Of a stretch of 64,000 nt of DNA, positions 35,842-48,388 are shown piece by piece. Source of the stretch: Rhynchonema sp. JSB1_4 (taxonomy: Eukaryota > Nematoda > Chromadorea > Monhysterida > Xyalidae); contig JASAMV010000085.1 of assembly GCA_030248065.1 (NCBI GenBank), forward strand, positions 1 to 64,000, given 5' to 3'. The translations under genes were made by a program, and so were the position numbers. Under the pieces are notes generated by a model. It was not told the origin of the DNA and searched no databases. It saw nothing but the letters and a program-made list of their open reading frames with translations. Each line of letters starts with the position of its first letter. The first letter of the stretch is position 1.

Positions 35842-36849
35842 ATGGACAGTGTACTTGTGTTTCGGTGATCGGTCGATACTTTTCGTGTATGGTAACCTGT
35901 CTCGCTCCTTATATTCTTCATGTTTCTTGCAGTGATACCTGTGTCCAGCTCTTTATATTCTCCGTGCCTCTTGAGAGTGATCGTTCTGTCTAGCTCTTTA
36001 TATCCACTGGCACGTGGCACCCTGCCCTTGCATCAGTAAAACAACTGGTCAGAAACAAAATGAGGGCCGAATTCTTTACGCTTTTTGTTGCTATAATGAA
36101 GGTCTTTTCACCATCAGGTATGGGCAATCCGCCAGCTCATGGCACTCGCGCACACAGGCTACATGCTACATTACTGCCGTCAATGAATGCATCTATTCTC
36201 TGCAGTTATTCATTGAAACATCCCCAAATTTTGCAGTGGCGCAGAAAAGTGTTATGGCAAGCAGCTAATAAAAACCGGATAAATTAAAAAGCGGTAATCA
36301 AAGTATGACATTCGCCCAAAGCGTACATCTTTTGTTTAGAAAATGGCGTGTGCTGCTGCACGCGCTGTGTGTATAAAAAGTGACATGAGCCGATGGATTG
36401 CCCATACATACACACTTTGACATACAGGTACGACCAAGCCAAAGAGAATAATCAATCACAGAATGCGTTAGAGTAAGCGTGCGAACATTACAATGTTGTG
36501 TCCCTGAAATCGCAAGCTTTTGTGGTCAAACTATCAATGTTGGAACAATTCTTGAGCCAAATACGTGCAGCAAATGCGCCAAAACCGTGTACAAATTAGA
36601 ACCGGTTCTAATTGGCTTTTTTCCGGTTTCACGGTTTCACGGTTTCAAAACAATAAGACCCAACCGTGAAACCGTGAAACCGTGTCATTGTGAAGACAAC
36701 AAACGTGAAACCGTGAAACCGTGAAACCGTGAAACCGTAAAACCGTGAAACCGTGAAACCGTGTCATTGTGAAGACAACAATCGCAAAACCGTGAAACCG
36801 TGAAACCGTAAAACCGTGAAACCGTGTCATTGTGAAGACGGCCTTACAT

Positions 36850-38651
36850 AGCGGTTGTTGTGACACAAACCAAAGTCTCAAGGGGCTTAGCACAAGGCTG
36901 TTGCTCGGCCGCCGCAAACCATATTGCGCTTCAGTCCCGGATTACAATGTTATTGTTATGATGAGGTATGTGGAAAGCTGAACCGTGTGATTATCAACGG
37001 ACACAATATACAACTTGTTAGGTGGGTACCGCTATGATGTTTCATGTGTTGTACGCCATTAACGACAACGTATACAGTACATACTGTACCTATACCACCC
37101 AACCAGAGCCGCAGCCCAACCGAACTCGCATGATTTGGCGTTCTAAATGAAGTGCTAAACACACCGTGAGTAAATGACGCGTCGTAGTACAAGCACACAG
37201 CGGGGGAGGGAGGGAAGCTGCACAAATTCCCAGAGACAAACAAACACTGATTAGCTGGAACACCTTTGCTTGGTTGGTGGTACACTTGGGAAACATGGGC
37301 GTTCGGTCTGCCCTCTGTGTGACATGAATAAAAGTAAACAAACACGGTGAACCAGTCCCTCAGCTGGGTGAACCATGGCCAGTTTTTCTTCGATGGAGGT
37401 ACTTTTGTGCCACCCTGTGTCGCCAGAAAACATACCTGATGCGCTGATTGGCTGTTGTTGCAGAATGATATACATGATTGTTGTTATCAGGTGTGACGGA
37501 CTCGTCCAAAACTGCATTTTTTCGCTCAGAGTTGTTGACCACTCCAATTTAGTGTCCCGCTAATGTCGAAAATACTATTCGCGGAATCACATGATTTGTG
37601 GGCCGCCGTGTGTTGGAGTTAATGCGCTTCTAATTTGTGTGATGACTCGGCCGGACGTTGTGAAGTTCCATCGATACTTTTGGTTTCTCGACTTTTGAAT
37701 TGTGCAGCGCGTCTGTTGGGTGGGGGTGAACTATATATACAAATTCGTGAATTATAAATGAGAACCCATAGGGGTGTGTACCCGCGGTCAACAACTAACC
37801 GTTCGTATGCCTTATGTGCGCAAAGTTTGAGATTTGTCACCCTAAACACGCAGCAACAGTGCGGTTCGATTATGTAAATTGAGCCCCGACGTCCCTATGA
37901 ATACCATCAGAAGTTGCCGGGTCCACCTATATGTATGCATCAACAGGGTTAATGGGTAACTATAGACAGCTTTGTGAGCACGTAAGGGCCTTAAAGAAAC
38001 TACCCTTCAAAGCTCCCAATAACGTGGGCTCCTATCCAGCAAATATACTACATGCGACATCTAGTAGTCCAAATTTGATCAAAAACGGAACCGCGAGACT
38101 TCGGCAAGAGGCATGGAAAGGCACACGCGTGTAACTGGCAGAGTAAATGAAAATGCTTTTCAATCATGAGGTAAAATGGATAAGCTGCATTTTCAGATCT
38201 GACAGGGCTAAATATGGCCGACTGAAATTACTACGGTAGTACTACAAAAGCAATGCGCAGAGCAGCAAAACTGCGGGCGCATCTGCTGGTGAAAGCCAAA
38301 CCTGTCAAAAATCTGTTTATAAGCGATAAACATGTTTATTCTTTTCTTTTCGCAATTTGTCTAACAAAGCAAAACAAAGCTGCGCTGGTATAATAGTGAG
38401 AGTGACAGAAATTCTAATGCACTTTTGATCGACGGTGAAATTTCGAGAGGCGGAGTTTCACACACGCGAGCGCCCTCTGGTGGCGCCAATCGTGTCGCGG
38501 TAGGGTTGAGCAATGCTCGCGCCCAAACAGAGCACACACGTTAAACGCAAACACACATAAACTGGCTGTCCCTGTGCTGTGTACACACGTGTTAGTGACA
38601 CACAGACACGCTCTATATTCATATACAACGTTAACGTCAGCGTGACGCACT
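36850..38651. other. intergenic, nothing recognised
   Basis: No exon or repeat that I can support. A 17-bp piece of the 21950 insertion (GCGCTGATTGGCTGTTG) occurs at 37440-37456 without an A-tail. Confidence 0.45.
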
Positions 38652-38733
38652 GGTAGCGTGGCCGAGTGGTCTAAGGCGCTGGTTTAAGGCACCAGTCTCT
38701 TCGGAGGCGTGGGTTCGAATCCCACCGCTGCCA
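38652..38733 (+). tRNA. trnL-AAG: tRNA-Leu (AAG)
   Basis: An 82-base cloverleaf. The acceptor stem GGTAGCG pairs with CGCTGCC (one G-T pair) with discriminator A. The D arm has GGCCGAGTGGTCTAAGG. The anticodon stem CTGGT/ACCAG encloses loop TTAAGGC, giving anticodon AAG. A long type-II variable arm (TCTCTTCGGAGG) and the B-box T arm GGTTCGAAT follow. There is no intron and no encoded CCA. It serves CUU and, as inosine, related leucine codons. Confidence 0.97.
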
Positions 38734-38738
38734 AAAAG

Positions 38739-38742
38739 TTTT
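38739..38742 (+). terminator. Pol III T-run after tRNA-Leu
   Basis: TTTT six bases past the tRNA 3' end, a minimal RNA polymerase III termination signal. Confidence 0.6.
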
Positions 38743-39365
38743 GCTGTTGCTCGTCTGCGGTTTTGACCTTGCGTTGTTGACCATGATTCGGCGATGGATC
38801 TTTTTTATGTTTTGTCAATTTCTTTTCAATACTGTGCGATTAATTTGCGCTACAATTTGAAGTGGAAAGAAGTGAAAAAATTAATCTGTTTGATTAGCCA
38901 TGTGAATCAACACCAATCTCGGTGCCAATCGGAGACAAAAAAACTTAGGTAGGGGTCAGGTCCCCCAAGGTCTTCCGGATCCAAAAAAACCTCTGATGGG
39001 GCTAGTTAGTTTACGAAAATTTCGATAACGAGACGTCAGAACGGCACAAAAGCAATTTTTATAGTCTTTCATTTTATTCTCGGTCCAAACAAAGTATACA
39101 GCAAATGTTTCATCGCAACAGCAGCCATCAAGTAACACGCATGTTTCGAACCACGTTGTCGACCTGTTGGTTATCATCCACGACGATGACTGCTGTATTC
39201 AAGGCGTTGAAACATTTTGTGTATACCGCCTCTGGACTGTTATAAAACGGAAAAACTATACCTGTCCCAGCATTCACACCTGTCTCGATATTTTGACCGA
39301 AAAAATGCCACTTTTCCAGCCGGTCTGCCGAGACCGCCCACATCTGGCTTCACATGAGTGCAACC

Positions 39366-40047
39366 CAATGGTGTAGCTGGGGGGAGGGGTGGGGGGTCCC
39401 CCCCTAGGTACAGTAGGTAGGTTGCCGCCCCTCGCCTGGTACAGTAGGTAGGTTGCCGCCCCTCCCCTGGTACAGTAGGTACATAGGTTGTTGCCGCCCC
39501 ACCTAACTTTTCACCCAAAACATTCATTTTTGGCTTAAAATTGCATAAAATTAGCATATTTGTCTGCAAATAGGCGAAAAATCGCGCGCTGCGCGCGAAA
39601 TTAGTGTTTTAGGCCACATTTTCTTCAGTATTTAGACATAAAAAATTTCGGTTTCCAGATGACCCCCCCCAAGTGGTACAACCCCCCTAGCTCGGCTGGT
39701 ACAGTAGGTAGGTTGCCGCCCCGCATTTTGGGTGGTATTGGTTGCACAATGACTATATAAGAATCCATCCAAAAATTTTCCTGAATGGTAAGGCACGTCT
39801 CGCTGCAGATCACAAGCGGTCTATTTATATTTTTTCCAAAACATTTCTGGCGATATTACAGTGAAGCTGTTTGAACACAGTGTGCGTGATATCGGCAGAA
39901 ATGTTTCGGAAAAAGTATAAATAGACCGCTTGTGATCTGCAGCGAGACGTGCCTTACCATTCAGGAAAATTTTTGGATGGATTCTTATATGGTCATTGTG
40001 CGACCAATACAGTAGGTGGCCGCCCCGCCTGGGTAGCTACACCACTG
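39366..40047. mobile_element. hAT-like MITE with perfect 8-bp TSD
   Basis: Ends read CAATGGTGTAGCT and CAGTGGTGTAGCT inward, flanked by the perfect duplication GTGCAACC (39358-39365 and 40048-40055). The interior is iterated GGTACAGTAGGTAGGTTGCC units in G/C-rich context. A TA-target MITE (39738-40007) is nested inside it. No transposase is seen. Confidence 0.9.
39738..40007. mobile_element. foldback TA-target MITE nested in hAT-like MITE
   Basis: About 110-bp near-perfect inverted arms begin TTGGTYGCACAATGAC, with TA on both sides. Same family as 21927-22315. Confidence 0.9.
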
Positions 40048-40055
40048 GTGCAACC

Positions 40056-40690
40056 CAAATTAAGTCAACCAGTAGCCAGTTTGGTGCCCGTGCCACCAGT
40101 GCCAGGGTGGCGTTTCCAAACAAACCGGCTGGCCAATTCTGCTTTGCATCCTTCATATCGGATCCAGCAGCTTTTTTCTCCTGATCTGCATTATTTGGTC
40201 GTTTTCATTGTCGATTGAGGCTGCTTGTTCGTGTCCTTTGCAACGATATGGAACACGTGCCACCGCTTGGCGCCATCGTCGGCATCGGCGTCGAGGCCAA
40301 GTATCAGACTTGCCCGAATCGAACTTAGCACCTCTCTCATTTCCAAAATTTCATGCTGGTCTCAAAAATACCATCTCACTTTGTTCTTTAATCTGACTGC
40401 GGATGAGCGAAATGCAGCTCGGCTCAAGCTTTGGTCAATCTCCGTATCACATGCAGTTCACTCGCACGCATGTTATGGAGGAGTTTAGTATTATACTGTC
40501 ATCAAATCACGTGAATTATTTCTCGCGTTCATTTGCGGCTGCTTGATTTGACGACTTGATTTGACGACAGTCTTGTTAGCCGCTGGAGGCGCCTTGAAAT
40601 TCGACGAAAGGCAAAACGCACCAAAATCGTTGTTTTGTTCCTTTCCGCGGACGATATTGTCCACCAATACATTGCACGCGTTATTGACAT
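40056..40690. other. intergenic, nothing recognised
   Basis: Short open frames only, with no supportable exon. The last eight bases (ATTGACAT) are the target duplication of the next element. Confidence 0.45.
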
Positions 40691-41093
40691 CAGAGATTAG
40701 GATCGGGCCGGGCCGGGATTTTGGACTCGGAGATTTGGAGGTTTGGGTTGGGCCGAGCTAGACTTGCCGGCCCGACCCGGCTCGAAATGCTCCAATTTCA
40801 AGCCAAAACCGGACCAAAAATCTCCAAAAAATCGCGCTTCGCGCAGAGTATATGCACATTTTTTGTGGGACCCAAATACACCCGGTTTACAGAAACCGAA
40901 TCACAAAAACATAAACCTGGTTTCCCAAGAAAATTTTGCAATTTTTTGCTGTTGGACGATTTTTTCCTTTGACCCCAAAATCGGGCCCGGCCGCGATTTT
41001 GGACTTTTAAATCGGGCAGGGCCGGGCCGGGCCGGAGTTTAGGTCAGTCGGGCCGGGCCGGGCTGAGCTTACCCGGCCTGATCCTAATCTCTG
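40691..41093. mobile_element. hAT-like MITE with perfect 8-bp TSD
   Basis: Ends CAGAGATTAGGATCGGGCC and CAGAGATTAGGATCAGGCC, read inward, are flanked by ATTGACAT on both sides (40683-40690 and 41094-41101). The subterminal DNA is iterated GGGCCGGGCC. It is related to the fragments at 4393 and 8730. Confidence 0.93.
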
Positions 41094-41101
41094 ATTGACA
41101 T

Positions 41102-41667
41102 GGAATCGTGGTCACGTGATGATCACAAGGCTGGCGAAAATAACGAAAGAAGAATCCTGCCCTAAAACCAAGCAAAAATTATCTTATTGACAAATGAAGT
41201 GAGAAAATGGATTACACAAGGTGCATAAAGTGCATACAATTCAGTATACCAAAAGAACGAAAATGACAAAAGTAAGTACTATGCAGTTATATACATTATA
41301 TTGTATATATGGGTGAGTGAAGAACATTTTACTCATGACTGGATCCAAGGTCGTAGAGACAGGGGCAAAACAGACAGAGACAGAACCAAATTTAGGCGGG
41401 CGCTGTGGGAAGTCATTTTTATCTGGTGCTTCTAAAAACTTATTCTTATCAAGGGCTTGTTCAAAATTTGGTTATTGTTGAACTCATGACAAAGGTCCGC
41501 GCGAAAATTTGGACACATTGAAATTTCTAACCATCGGAATTCACTAAAATGATCTATCAGACACGCGAAGCGCGCGAATTTCGATAATTTCAGGTGTATT
41601 ACAATAAAAGTGCCACGATTTGTGGGTGTTTGTTCCGTCCTTGGATTTGCCCATGGCACGCCCCTGT
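41102..41667. other. 3' flank of the sushi/PAN gene
   Basis: No exon or repeat that I can support. It would contain the transcript end of the minus-strand gene. Confidence 0.4.
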
Positions 41668-44600
41668 TCAGAGAACAACCCAAATGCCACCAGTTGAGAA
41701 GAACACCTTCTGCCAGAATGTGTACCCGGGGGCCGAGATTGCGTTTGTGCCAGCATCATAAGTGCCGTTGTGCAACAAACACGTCTGTGAAACGGCGTTG
41801 TAACTGAACCCCTTGCACAGCCAGCCGGTGCACAGGTTGCCTGAGCGTAAAAGTTGTTATTCCAGAAATTATTCTAAATTCTGAAAAGTAAAGCAACCAA
41901 AGCAAATCGCATAGCCCTCAATATCTGCATTAGTCTTTGATTACCGCAACTCCTGTCCGCCTGCACACTGTTGATGCTTTCATACACGATGTTGGGTGTG
42001 GCCTTCACTTCCGATGCTTTCCAGTCGAAACGTTTCGGATTTTCTGCAATACTCCTCCATTTCTATAACTGTTGGCCGCCAAAAATTGTTCCATCAAACT
42101 GCGCGCAGCTACAATAACCAAAGAGGCAAGTTGTTGGTTGTGTGCCAGTCCAGGTGCCGTTCAGCCCGCTGCACAGCACATCGCCGTCGGTGTTAGCCGC
42201 GAACTGATCTGCCGCGCAATGGAATGTGGCCTGTGTTGTTGACAGCATGGACACTTACTGTATTATATGCTGCCATTTTTTTCGCAGAGCGCAATTCTTG
42301 CTCTTGACGACTTGTCACGATAAATGTTGTTGTGCGTGCACCAACCTTTGTGTTCGCAGTCAATTTGTTGTGTGCGGATGGGAAGGTTGGAGCATTGATC
42401 AGTGGGTTACTGTATGTGACAAGTGCGATGTCGCCAGAAGGTGTGATTGGTGGGCACACTGTAAATTATAAAGAATTGTGGTCACAGCATATCGTGTCAC
42501 CACGCGTGCTGCACGATCGTTTCACCTTTTCCGCATGTCTTGTCGTTGCCGGTCCATTGTCGGGTCGCATTGCACGTCTGCGTCTGTTGTGTCTGTCCGT
42601 CGGCGGTCGCATGCCCGTAGTCGCATTCGTAGGTCACTTGTCCGCCAACCATTGTTGCATTTTCGGCCACTTCCGTCGCAAACAGGGCGCTGCTCGCATT
42701 GGTGCCCGTTGACAACACCAGCTCGTCACGGTAGCAGACTGGAGAAACTTGTATTTTGATATAGGGTGCTTCAAAAACAGTTACAGTAGATTAACGAGGA
42801 TGCACAGGAAAAGGCAAACGGACCTCAATTGGACCATAAGTTTTCGGACCCCTATGGAATCCGAACAGGCTCTGTTTTTAGTCCGGCTGTGCGTTGGGTC
42901 CAAGAAGTATGTAGGTTACGTATAAAACCTGCGACCGACATTAATCTGGCCGCATTTGCCGGACGCAAATAAGCCGATGTTCAGATTCCCCGTGTCCGAA
43001 ACCCCCGTGTACTAACTTTTAGCCAAGTTCAAGTGCATTTAAGGCTATTTCCAGCGCATCGGCCTTAACCATAGTGGAACTACTGTTTATACATATTTCT
43101 TGACCACCCTAGGTATACGTACATATGTATATGTACGATCGGGTCCATCACAACTGGTTACCTAGGTCAGTAATTAATGGGGCACCTGGTTGGCAGTCAA
43201 CAGCGGTCATGTTGTCCCAAGTTGCCGACCAGGGATAAATTCTAACGTTTGTGCACGTGCGCACTGTAACCGATTGGCCATCGGGCGTCAGTGTGGTGGG
43301 TGGGCACGTGATTGTGGCCACTGTCGTGTCCGGGTACATCAGATAGGGCTTGTCGGGCAGCGAAAAATTGCCGATCGCCGCCAGAGTATACGCAGCATTG
43401 CCGTTTGTCTCCACAGCCGGGCATGCTGCAATCACAGGCATGTACATACATACGTATATATGTGGGTAGTGTTTCACAACAAAACAGCGTCAAAAGTGCG
43501 GCACCAATCGAGCAAGTGATCGCCGTCTCCCATGTGTTGGGTGCGATGCAAGCAATCTGATGCCTCATCAGTTCCGGATGACCATCGAGCACCTCGTATG
43601 TCCACTCATTACTTTGGTCTTGGTGGCAAAAATAATCAAGTTTGTACACTCCTGTCACCGGATCCAGAATGCTCTCTGCATATGAACCGATGCCTCCAGG
43701 CAAGGGGCCGCATTCTGAAACGTAGACACGCTATGCATGTACATTATCTAATGAGCGGATCCAACAAAACTGCTTCAGTTTCGATCTGGCCCACGGCAAG
43801 ACTTCATTTTTAAATTGCTTTGAAGAAAAAACCTCACAAGGATACGATCTGGCAATATATAAAACCAACTACAGTACATGTAGTATAGGTTGACTTATGG
43901 TCGAGATCCATTTCTCATTAGAAAAGTTTCGCCGTCTTTTGTTGGGTCAACCTTGTAGAGCGATCCCTAGGTTGCCTATTCAATATGATGACGTGAAACT
44001 GCTTGGTTAGTATGCAGTTTGATGGCATGGTGGGGTCGGGCCTGCAACATGAGTTTTGCCATTATCTTGCCATGCCGTTGTTTCTGTGATTTTGTCCAGC
44101 GCAAACGTTTCCCACAGCTGACAAGGGAGCAACTTTTACGCTCAAAAGATCCCATAGACAACAAAATCGCAAGATTCACGGCCCACACCATTTTGCACCC
44201 CCGATCGTGCCAGCGAAGTGTATACCAGCGTTTGTGCCCAACCTTGTGCCGGCGTAACGCAGGTGTAAGTGGTGAACGTGGCATCAGGCACACAGAACTG
44301 CCCTGTTGCGCATGGTTCAGGATGACACGGATGCGACCCTGTCGTGGTGGGCGGGCGCCAAATAAGGTCATGAATGCTCTAAGCAAAGACTAAACAAACA
44401 GGGCTCAATCAGAACTAAACTGTATTCGCAGACTCGCGCAAAATTGTAGTTCACATATGGTCGCACTCCACTCGTATTACAATAAAAATGCCCGGTGGTG
44501 TACATCCGAAGAGCAAAGTTGAAAGTAAGCTCACCTGTGCTCAAAGATTCGTGACATTTATTGACACGTCGAAATCCATAAGTTTACAACTAAACCCACC

Positions 44601-45438
44601 AGACAGAAAAATTGGATCCCAGATCGTTGCATTTGCGTTAGTCGAGTTCCATTCTTTCAAGCTGACAAGAGCATGCTGTCCTGATCCAACCTGATAAAGA
44701 TTGGCCGGATGCGCACATTTCGTTTTTTTTGGAATAATTTTTCAACAAACCTTGTACGTCTTCCAGATCGTGTGCCAGTTGGCCAATCGCTCGCCATATT
44801 TCACTGATTCGCCTATTTTTTTCACACCCAAAGACGTGCTGTACTTGATACCATATGCTCCCATGTCCGTCGGCTGCGGTAGAGTGTGGCGGATAAAACA
44901 GCAGTGGAGAAAACAGTGGGGAGAGCTGCGGTCAGATACAACAGAAGCAATAACATTGGTAGTGAAGAAAACAACTGCGTTTTTAAAATGCCAAGCCAAT
45001 GCCAAGTTTGATATCGCTCTGTGAACAGAATCAGTCAAATCATGCAACGGAATCATCCACGGTCGATGGCGATCGGTGGCATATTTTTGATAACGTTAGC
45101 ATGCGAAGCTGGATATGGTCAACAGCATAGCAGGGAGATGACCCTTGGCACAACGCTGCTCAACCCAAGTTTTTAGAATCAGCAAAGAATTATAAACATG
45201 TTTTACATTTTGCATGTGATTGGACGTACCAAGTTGCAGGCAATCATGTTCAACAATGTCAGATTGTTGGATGTGATTGATCGTCCCTGACCGAGTGCTC
45301 CACCGTAATCCGGGCATTCAAAATAACCAGCACCGTTGTTGATCAATGTGGTGGTTGCCACCGTGTATTTGTGAGCATAGCACACATCCTCGATGAACAT
45401 ATGAGGATCGGTCAGTGCTCCGCATTCGGATTCGATCG
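41668..45438 (-). CDS. multi-sushi (CCP) protein with C-terminal PAN/apple domain (5' end missing)
   Basis: Minus-strand exons: 45438-45230, 44873-44751, 44690-44600, 44302-44189, 43714-43505, 43425-43186, 42738-42526, 42458-42346, 42230-42119, 42043-41945, 41840-41668 (stop TGA). All phases agree, giving about 564 residues. Cysteine-rich modules run in series: ECGALTDP to about YTCVTP, ECGPLPGG to WETAITC, ACPAVETN to AVDCQP, VCYRDEL to GNDKTCGK, and VCPPITPSG to GTWTGTQPTTC. The third to fifth show the sushi pattern VTYECDYGHA and a late tryptophan before the last cysteine. The last two exons form a PAN/apple-like domain (NIVYESINSVQADRSC, LCKGFSYNAVSQTCLL). Such proteins are secreted or cell-surface binding proteins. 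No signal peptide or membrane segment was found. The first module is atypical. Confidence 0.82.
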
Positions 45439-45540
45439 CTGAAACAGTCGCAGATGTGCCACGTGCGCGGATGATTGTTTTCTAATTTTAGTGACTGTTT
45501 CCGCTTCGAGTCGTGTGACCCTGGTGCATTCGGCGCGGGC

Positions 45541-45625
45541 TCCACAATGCACGCGCGTTTGCGCGTCAGCATGTAGCGTTGTAGCACAGCCAGGTTGACG
45601 CGTAAAAGCGCATGCATTGTGAATT
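45541..45625. repeat. small foldback, ACAATGCACGCGCG type
   Basis: TCCACAATGCACGCGCG on the left faces AAGCGCATGCATTGTGAA on the right. It resembles the CG-rich end near 25445 and may be a very short member of that family. Confidence 0.4.
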
Positions 45626-46475
45626 GACGATGTGTTGATGACGGGCTGCCCGGTTGTGAAGACAGGACGAAGCCGCCAAAACTCACTGCTGTCACATGAA
45701 TCGAACCAAATCCATGTAAAAAAGCTGACTAACTAGCGCTTGTCACCGGAAGAAAGCTTGCGATAATTACGCATTGCCATTGCATGTTGACTTCCTGTCA
45801 GCGTCAGCTTCCAATTTCCTCACCGTATCACCGTAACGATTTGTCGACGTCAACGATACTGCTGTGAAGACTGCCACAACGCAATAGCAAAGACTCAAAA
45901 CCTCTGGGAACAAACTTTACCATTATAATACCAGTCCTGAAGTTTTTATATTGCATTAAGGTCGCTACTGCACCGTAATCTATCAAGCAAAGTTCCGATG
46001 ACACAATAGTTCGTTTGATTGATGATCGTGGCATATCCAGTTGAGTCTATCCAGCATCATCATCATGAATGACTTTGTTGTTAGCAAGTCAACCTGCGCT
46101 CAGCTTGCACACAAACGCGTTCAGCTACAAGATTAGGTGCATACTGTATGCGCACTTGCACTCTGATTTCATTGTATCATTTCAGCAATGACAGTGCATT
46201 GCACTCTGGGGTTCTGGGGAAATATTCGCTAGCTTGGAAGCTAGCTTATTTTGTGTTTGTCTCGATCGCATGGGGTGACGTTGAGAATCCATGTTACGAT
46301 AACCCCTGACCCTAACAGAGAACCATCAGAACCGAAAATCAGAGTTCTCCATCAGTAACCAATTTTTACTCCTAACTGACGACCATTTACATCTATTTCC
46401 TACATAGTGGGTATTTTGGACCGCGATTTTAGTCCCCAATCTGCCGTTAACCTCCTGATTACAGCTCTGGGTATG
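45626..46475. other. non-coding, nothing recognised
   Basis: The missing first exon(s) of the sushi/PAN gene may lie here, but no signal-peptide exon with the required phase stood out. Confidence 0.4.
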
Positions 46476-46698
46476 TATAGTCCAACAACAGCTAATGCAG
46501 AATTTATGTCCACTGCGTTGCCTGATCCGCCAAGCACATAACTCGTGATGCAACATTACAAGCACATACAGGCAGTCAGCTTGTGTGTGTTGGCTGGCTG
46601 CGTTGGGTGTGTTTATAATGTTGCATCACGCGTTATGTGCTTGGCGGATCAGGCAACGCAGTGGACATAAATTCTGCATTAGCTGTTGTTGGACTATA
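46476..46698. mobile_element. foldback TA-target MITE
   Basis: Almost perfect inverted arms of about 85 bp begin TATAGTCCAACAACAGCTAA and contain GCGTTGCCTGATCCG. TA/TGTA flanks occur on both sides. The sequence between the arms is about 50 bp. Confidence 0.9.
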
Positions 46699-46807
46699 CA
46701 TGGTGGAAATTCCTTACACAGTGACAGAAGTTGCCGGGTCCCGATCATGTCACTATAATGAGGGTTGACTATCCCTAGTAAAAGTAGGTACATTTTGACC
46801 ATCATTA

Positions 46808-47032
46808 TAATGGGTGGTATTTTCGAAACGGTGTAAAAGTCAGTTGGGTGTAAAGGTCGGTGGAAGCTCGGTCGACAGCTCAGTGTGATTGACCTCGGTG
46901 TAAACTTGAAACATTCCACGTTAATAACAGGCAATGTTTCACATTTACACCGAGCTACGCCGACCGAGCTTTTGACTGAACTTTCCACCGACCTTTACAC
47001 CCAACTGATCTTGACACCGTTTCACCCTATAT
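46808..47032. mobile_element. foldback element, GAAACGGTGT ends
   Basis: Inverted arms carry GAAACGGTGT, CAGTTGGGTGTAAAGGTCGG and AAGCTCGGTCG in mirrored order. The left terminus is less well kept than the right. Confidence 0.75.
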
Positions 47033-47186
47033 ATGTAACCATGGGCTCTAGAGTTAGAACACAAGTGCAGAGGTGGCACCAACGCACGCCAAAAAATATC
47101 AGCTTCGGTAGTCAAGTGCACTGGTGTCTGTTGGACATGTACGCTTTGCACAAAAGATGAGAGATTCAATATGACTGCATTTGTCT

Positions 47187-47369
47187 GAGGGCAAACTTAG
47201 GTTAAATCCGGAATCCGAGCCCGGAAATAATTCGCATGCAAAAATGGAAAACATTTCTGGGCTCCGGAAATATTTCCGGAAAACGCAAGATTTTACATGC
47301 AAAAGTAATGCGTTTTCCGGAATTATTTCCGGATTCCGATTTCCGGATTCAACCTAAGCCCGCCCTGAG
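47187..47369. mobile_element. foldback element, CTGAGGGC ends
   Basis: Ends CTGAGGGCAAACTTAGGTT and CTCAGGGCGGGCTTAGGTT, read inward, enclose repeated TCCGGAAATAATTCC units. The target duplication is not obvious. Confidence 0.7.
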
Positions 47370-47689
47370 ACCCGCAATGAAGCAAAAAAAACAAATCAAA
47401 TGGTCGCGTGCACCCTTTTGTTGTCGTGATATTGTCGCATGTCAATATGCATTGCAATGGACAAAAACAAACGAAATGAATTGAATTGAAATGGTCGAAT
47501 GATAGATTTGATGCAGCATGTAATACATGTACAGTAGGTAGCCTGTGTGTGTTGAGTGCCATGAGCTGGGGTTGCGTCCTTTCCGCATATTCATACACTT
47601 GACAGCTTTGTTGCTTTTGAATAAAAAGCAGATAACAGCCAGACGATGGATAACAATAACATTTCTAATCACTTTTAGTAGGTCGAGGT

Positions 47690-47880
47690 CGACGGGGGCG
47701 GGGGCGGGCGCTACAGGCAGGGGGCACCGTCGTCTTCCCCCCCCGGAATGAAATTTTCCCAATTCCCCCCCGCAGAGAAAAACACCCCCCATAAAAAGGG
47801 GGCGGGGGACACCAGCGAAGGGAGGGGGGGGGGGCCCGGGGTAAACACCCCTGGGAAAGGCACGGCACCATGAGCAAGAA
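47690..47880. repeat. G/C homopolymer-rich block
   Basis: Alternating G runs and C runs, with several runs of five or more G on each strand, so G-quadruplex formation is conceivable. Open frames here are proline/glycine low-complexity and are not credible genes. Confidence 0.55.
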
Positions 47881-48388
47881 GATATCCATGATACTTCATG
47901 GTTAGAGTTTACGCGGACGCGTAAGTATCCAAGTTGTCGTTTGGAATACGACACGTGAGGGACACGTGAAGTCAAGGGACATAAGTAGACCGGTACTGTG
48001 ATTGGTCGGTTCCGAAGTCAGTCCGGAAAGCACTATGCGGGCAGGCGAGTCAACCTGCGTAATGAGCAGTTCGGTAGATGTTCCCTTGCGTGACTGTGTT
48101 GTGTGAACGTTCGTTATGACGTGGTTAGCGATCGTTCGAGTGAGGGATTAAGTCTCTCCTTGTTTGCGTGTGTCGTATAGTAAATTTGCATACTTTGCGT
48201 GCAGTAATATTTCTTGTTTTTATAATCCATACCTTATGTGTGTGATGTATCCTTAGACACTACGTCCCAAAAACTATATAAGCAATCTTCACTTTTAGTA
48301 GTTAGATACAGACTCAAATCTTCCGCCATACCCACAGTGACCTACTATTGGAAAAGGTCGTTCGTTCCCAAGCCAATAAAAGCCCTCG

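Larger units (their letters stand above)
34909..36843. mobile_element. Harbinger-like element with iterated terminal repeats
   Basis: Ends are GGCCGTCTTCACAATGACAC and its exact inverse, flanked on both sides by TTA (34906-34908 and 36844-36846), the 3-bp target typical of the PIF/Harbinger group. Next to each end are long arrays of the 8-9-bp unit CACGGTTT (about 34920-35110 and, inverted, 36625-36830). Inside are a BESS-motif coding remnant on the minus strand (35590-35841), a foldback element (35122-35297) and short tandem repeats. No transposase was recognised, so the element is non-autonomous or a deletion derivative. Confidence 0.7.

Noticed and set aside
47442..47975. 177-codon minus-strand frame rich in proline and glycine
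   Set aside because: It lies across homopolymer G/C runs; such runs produce open frames without coding meaning.
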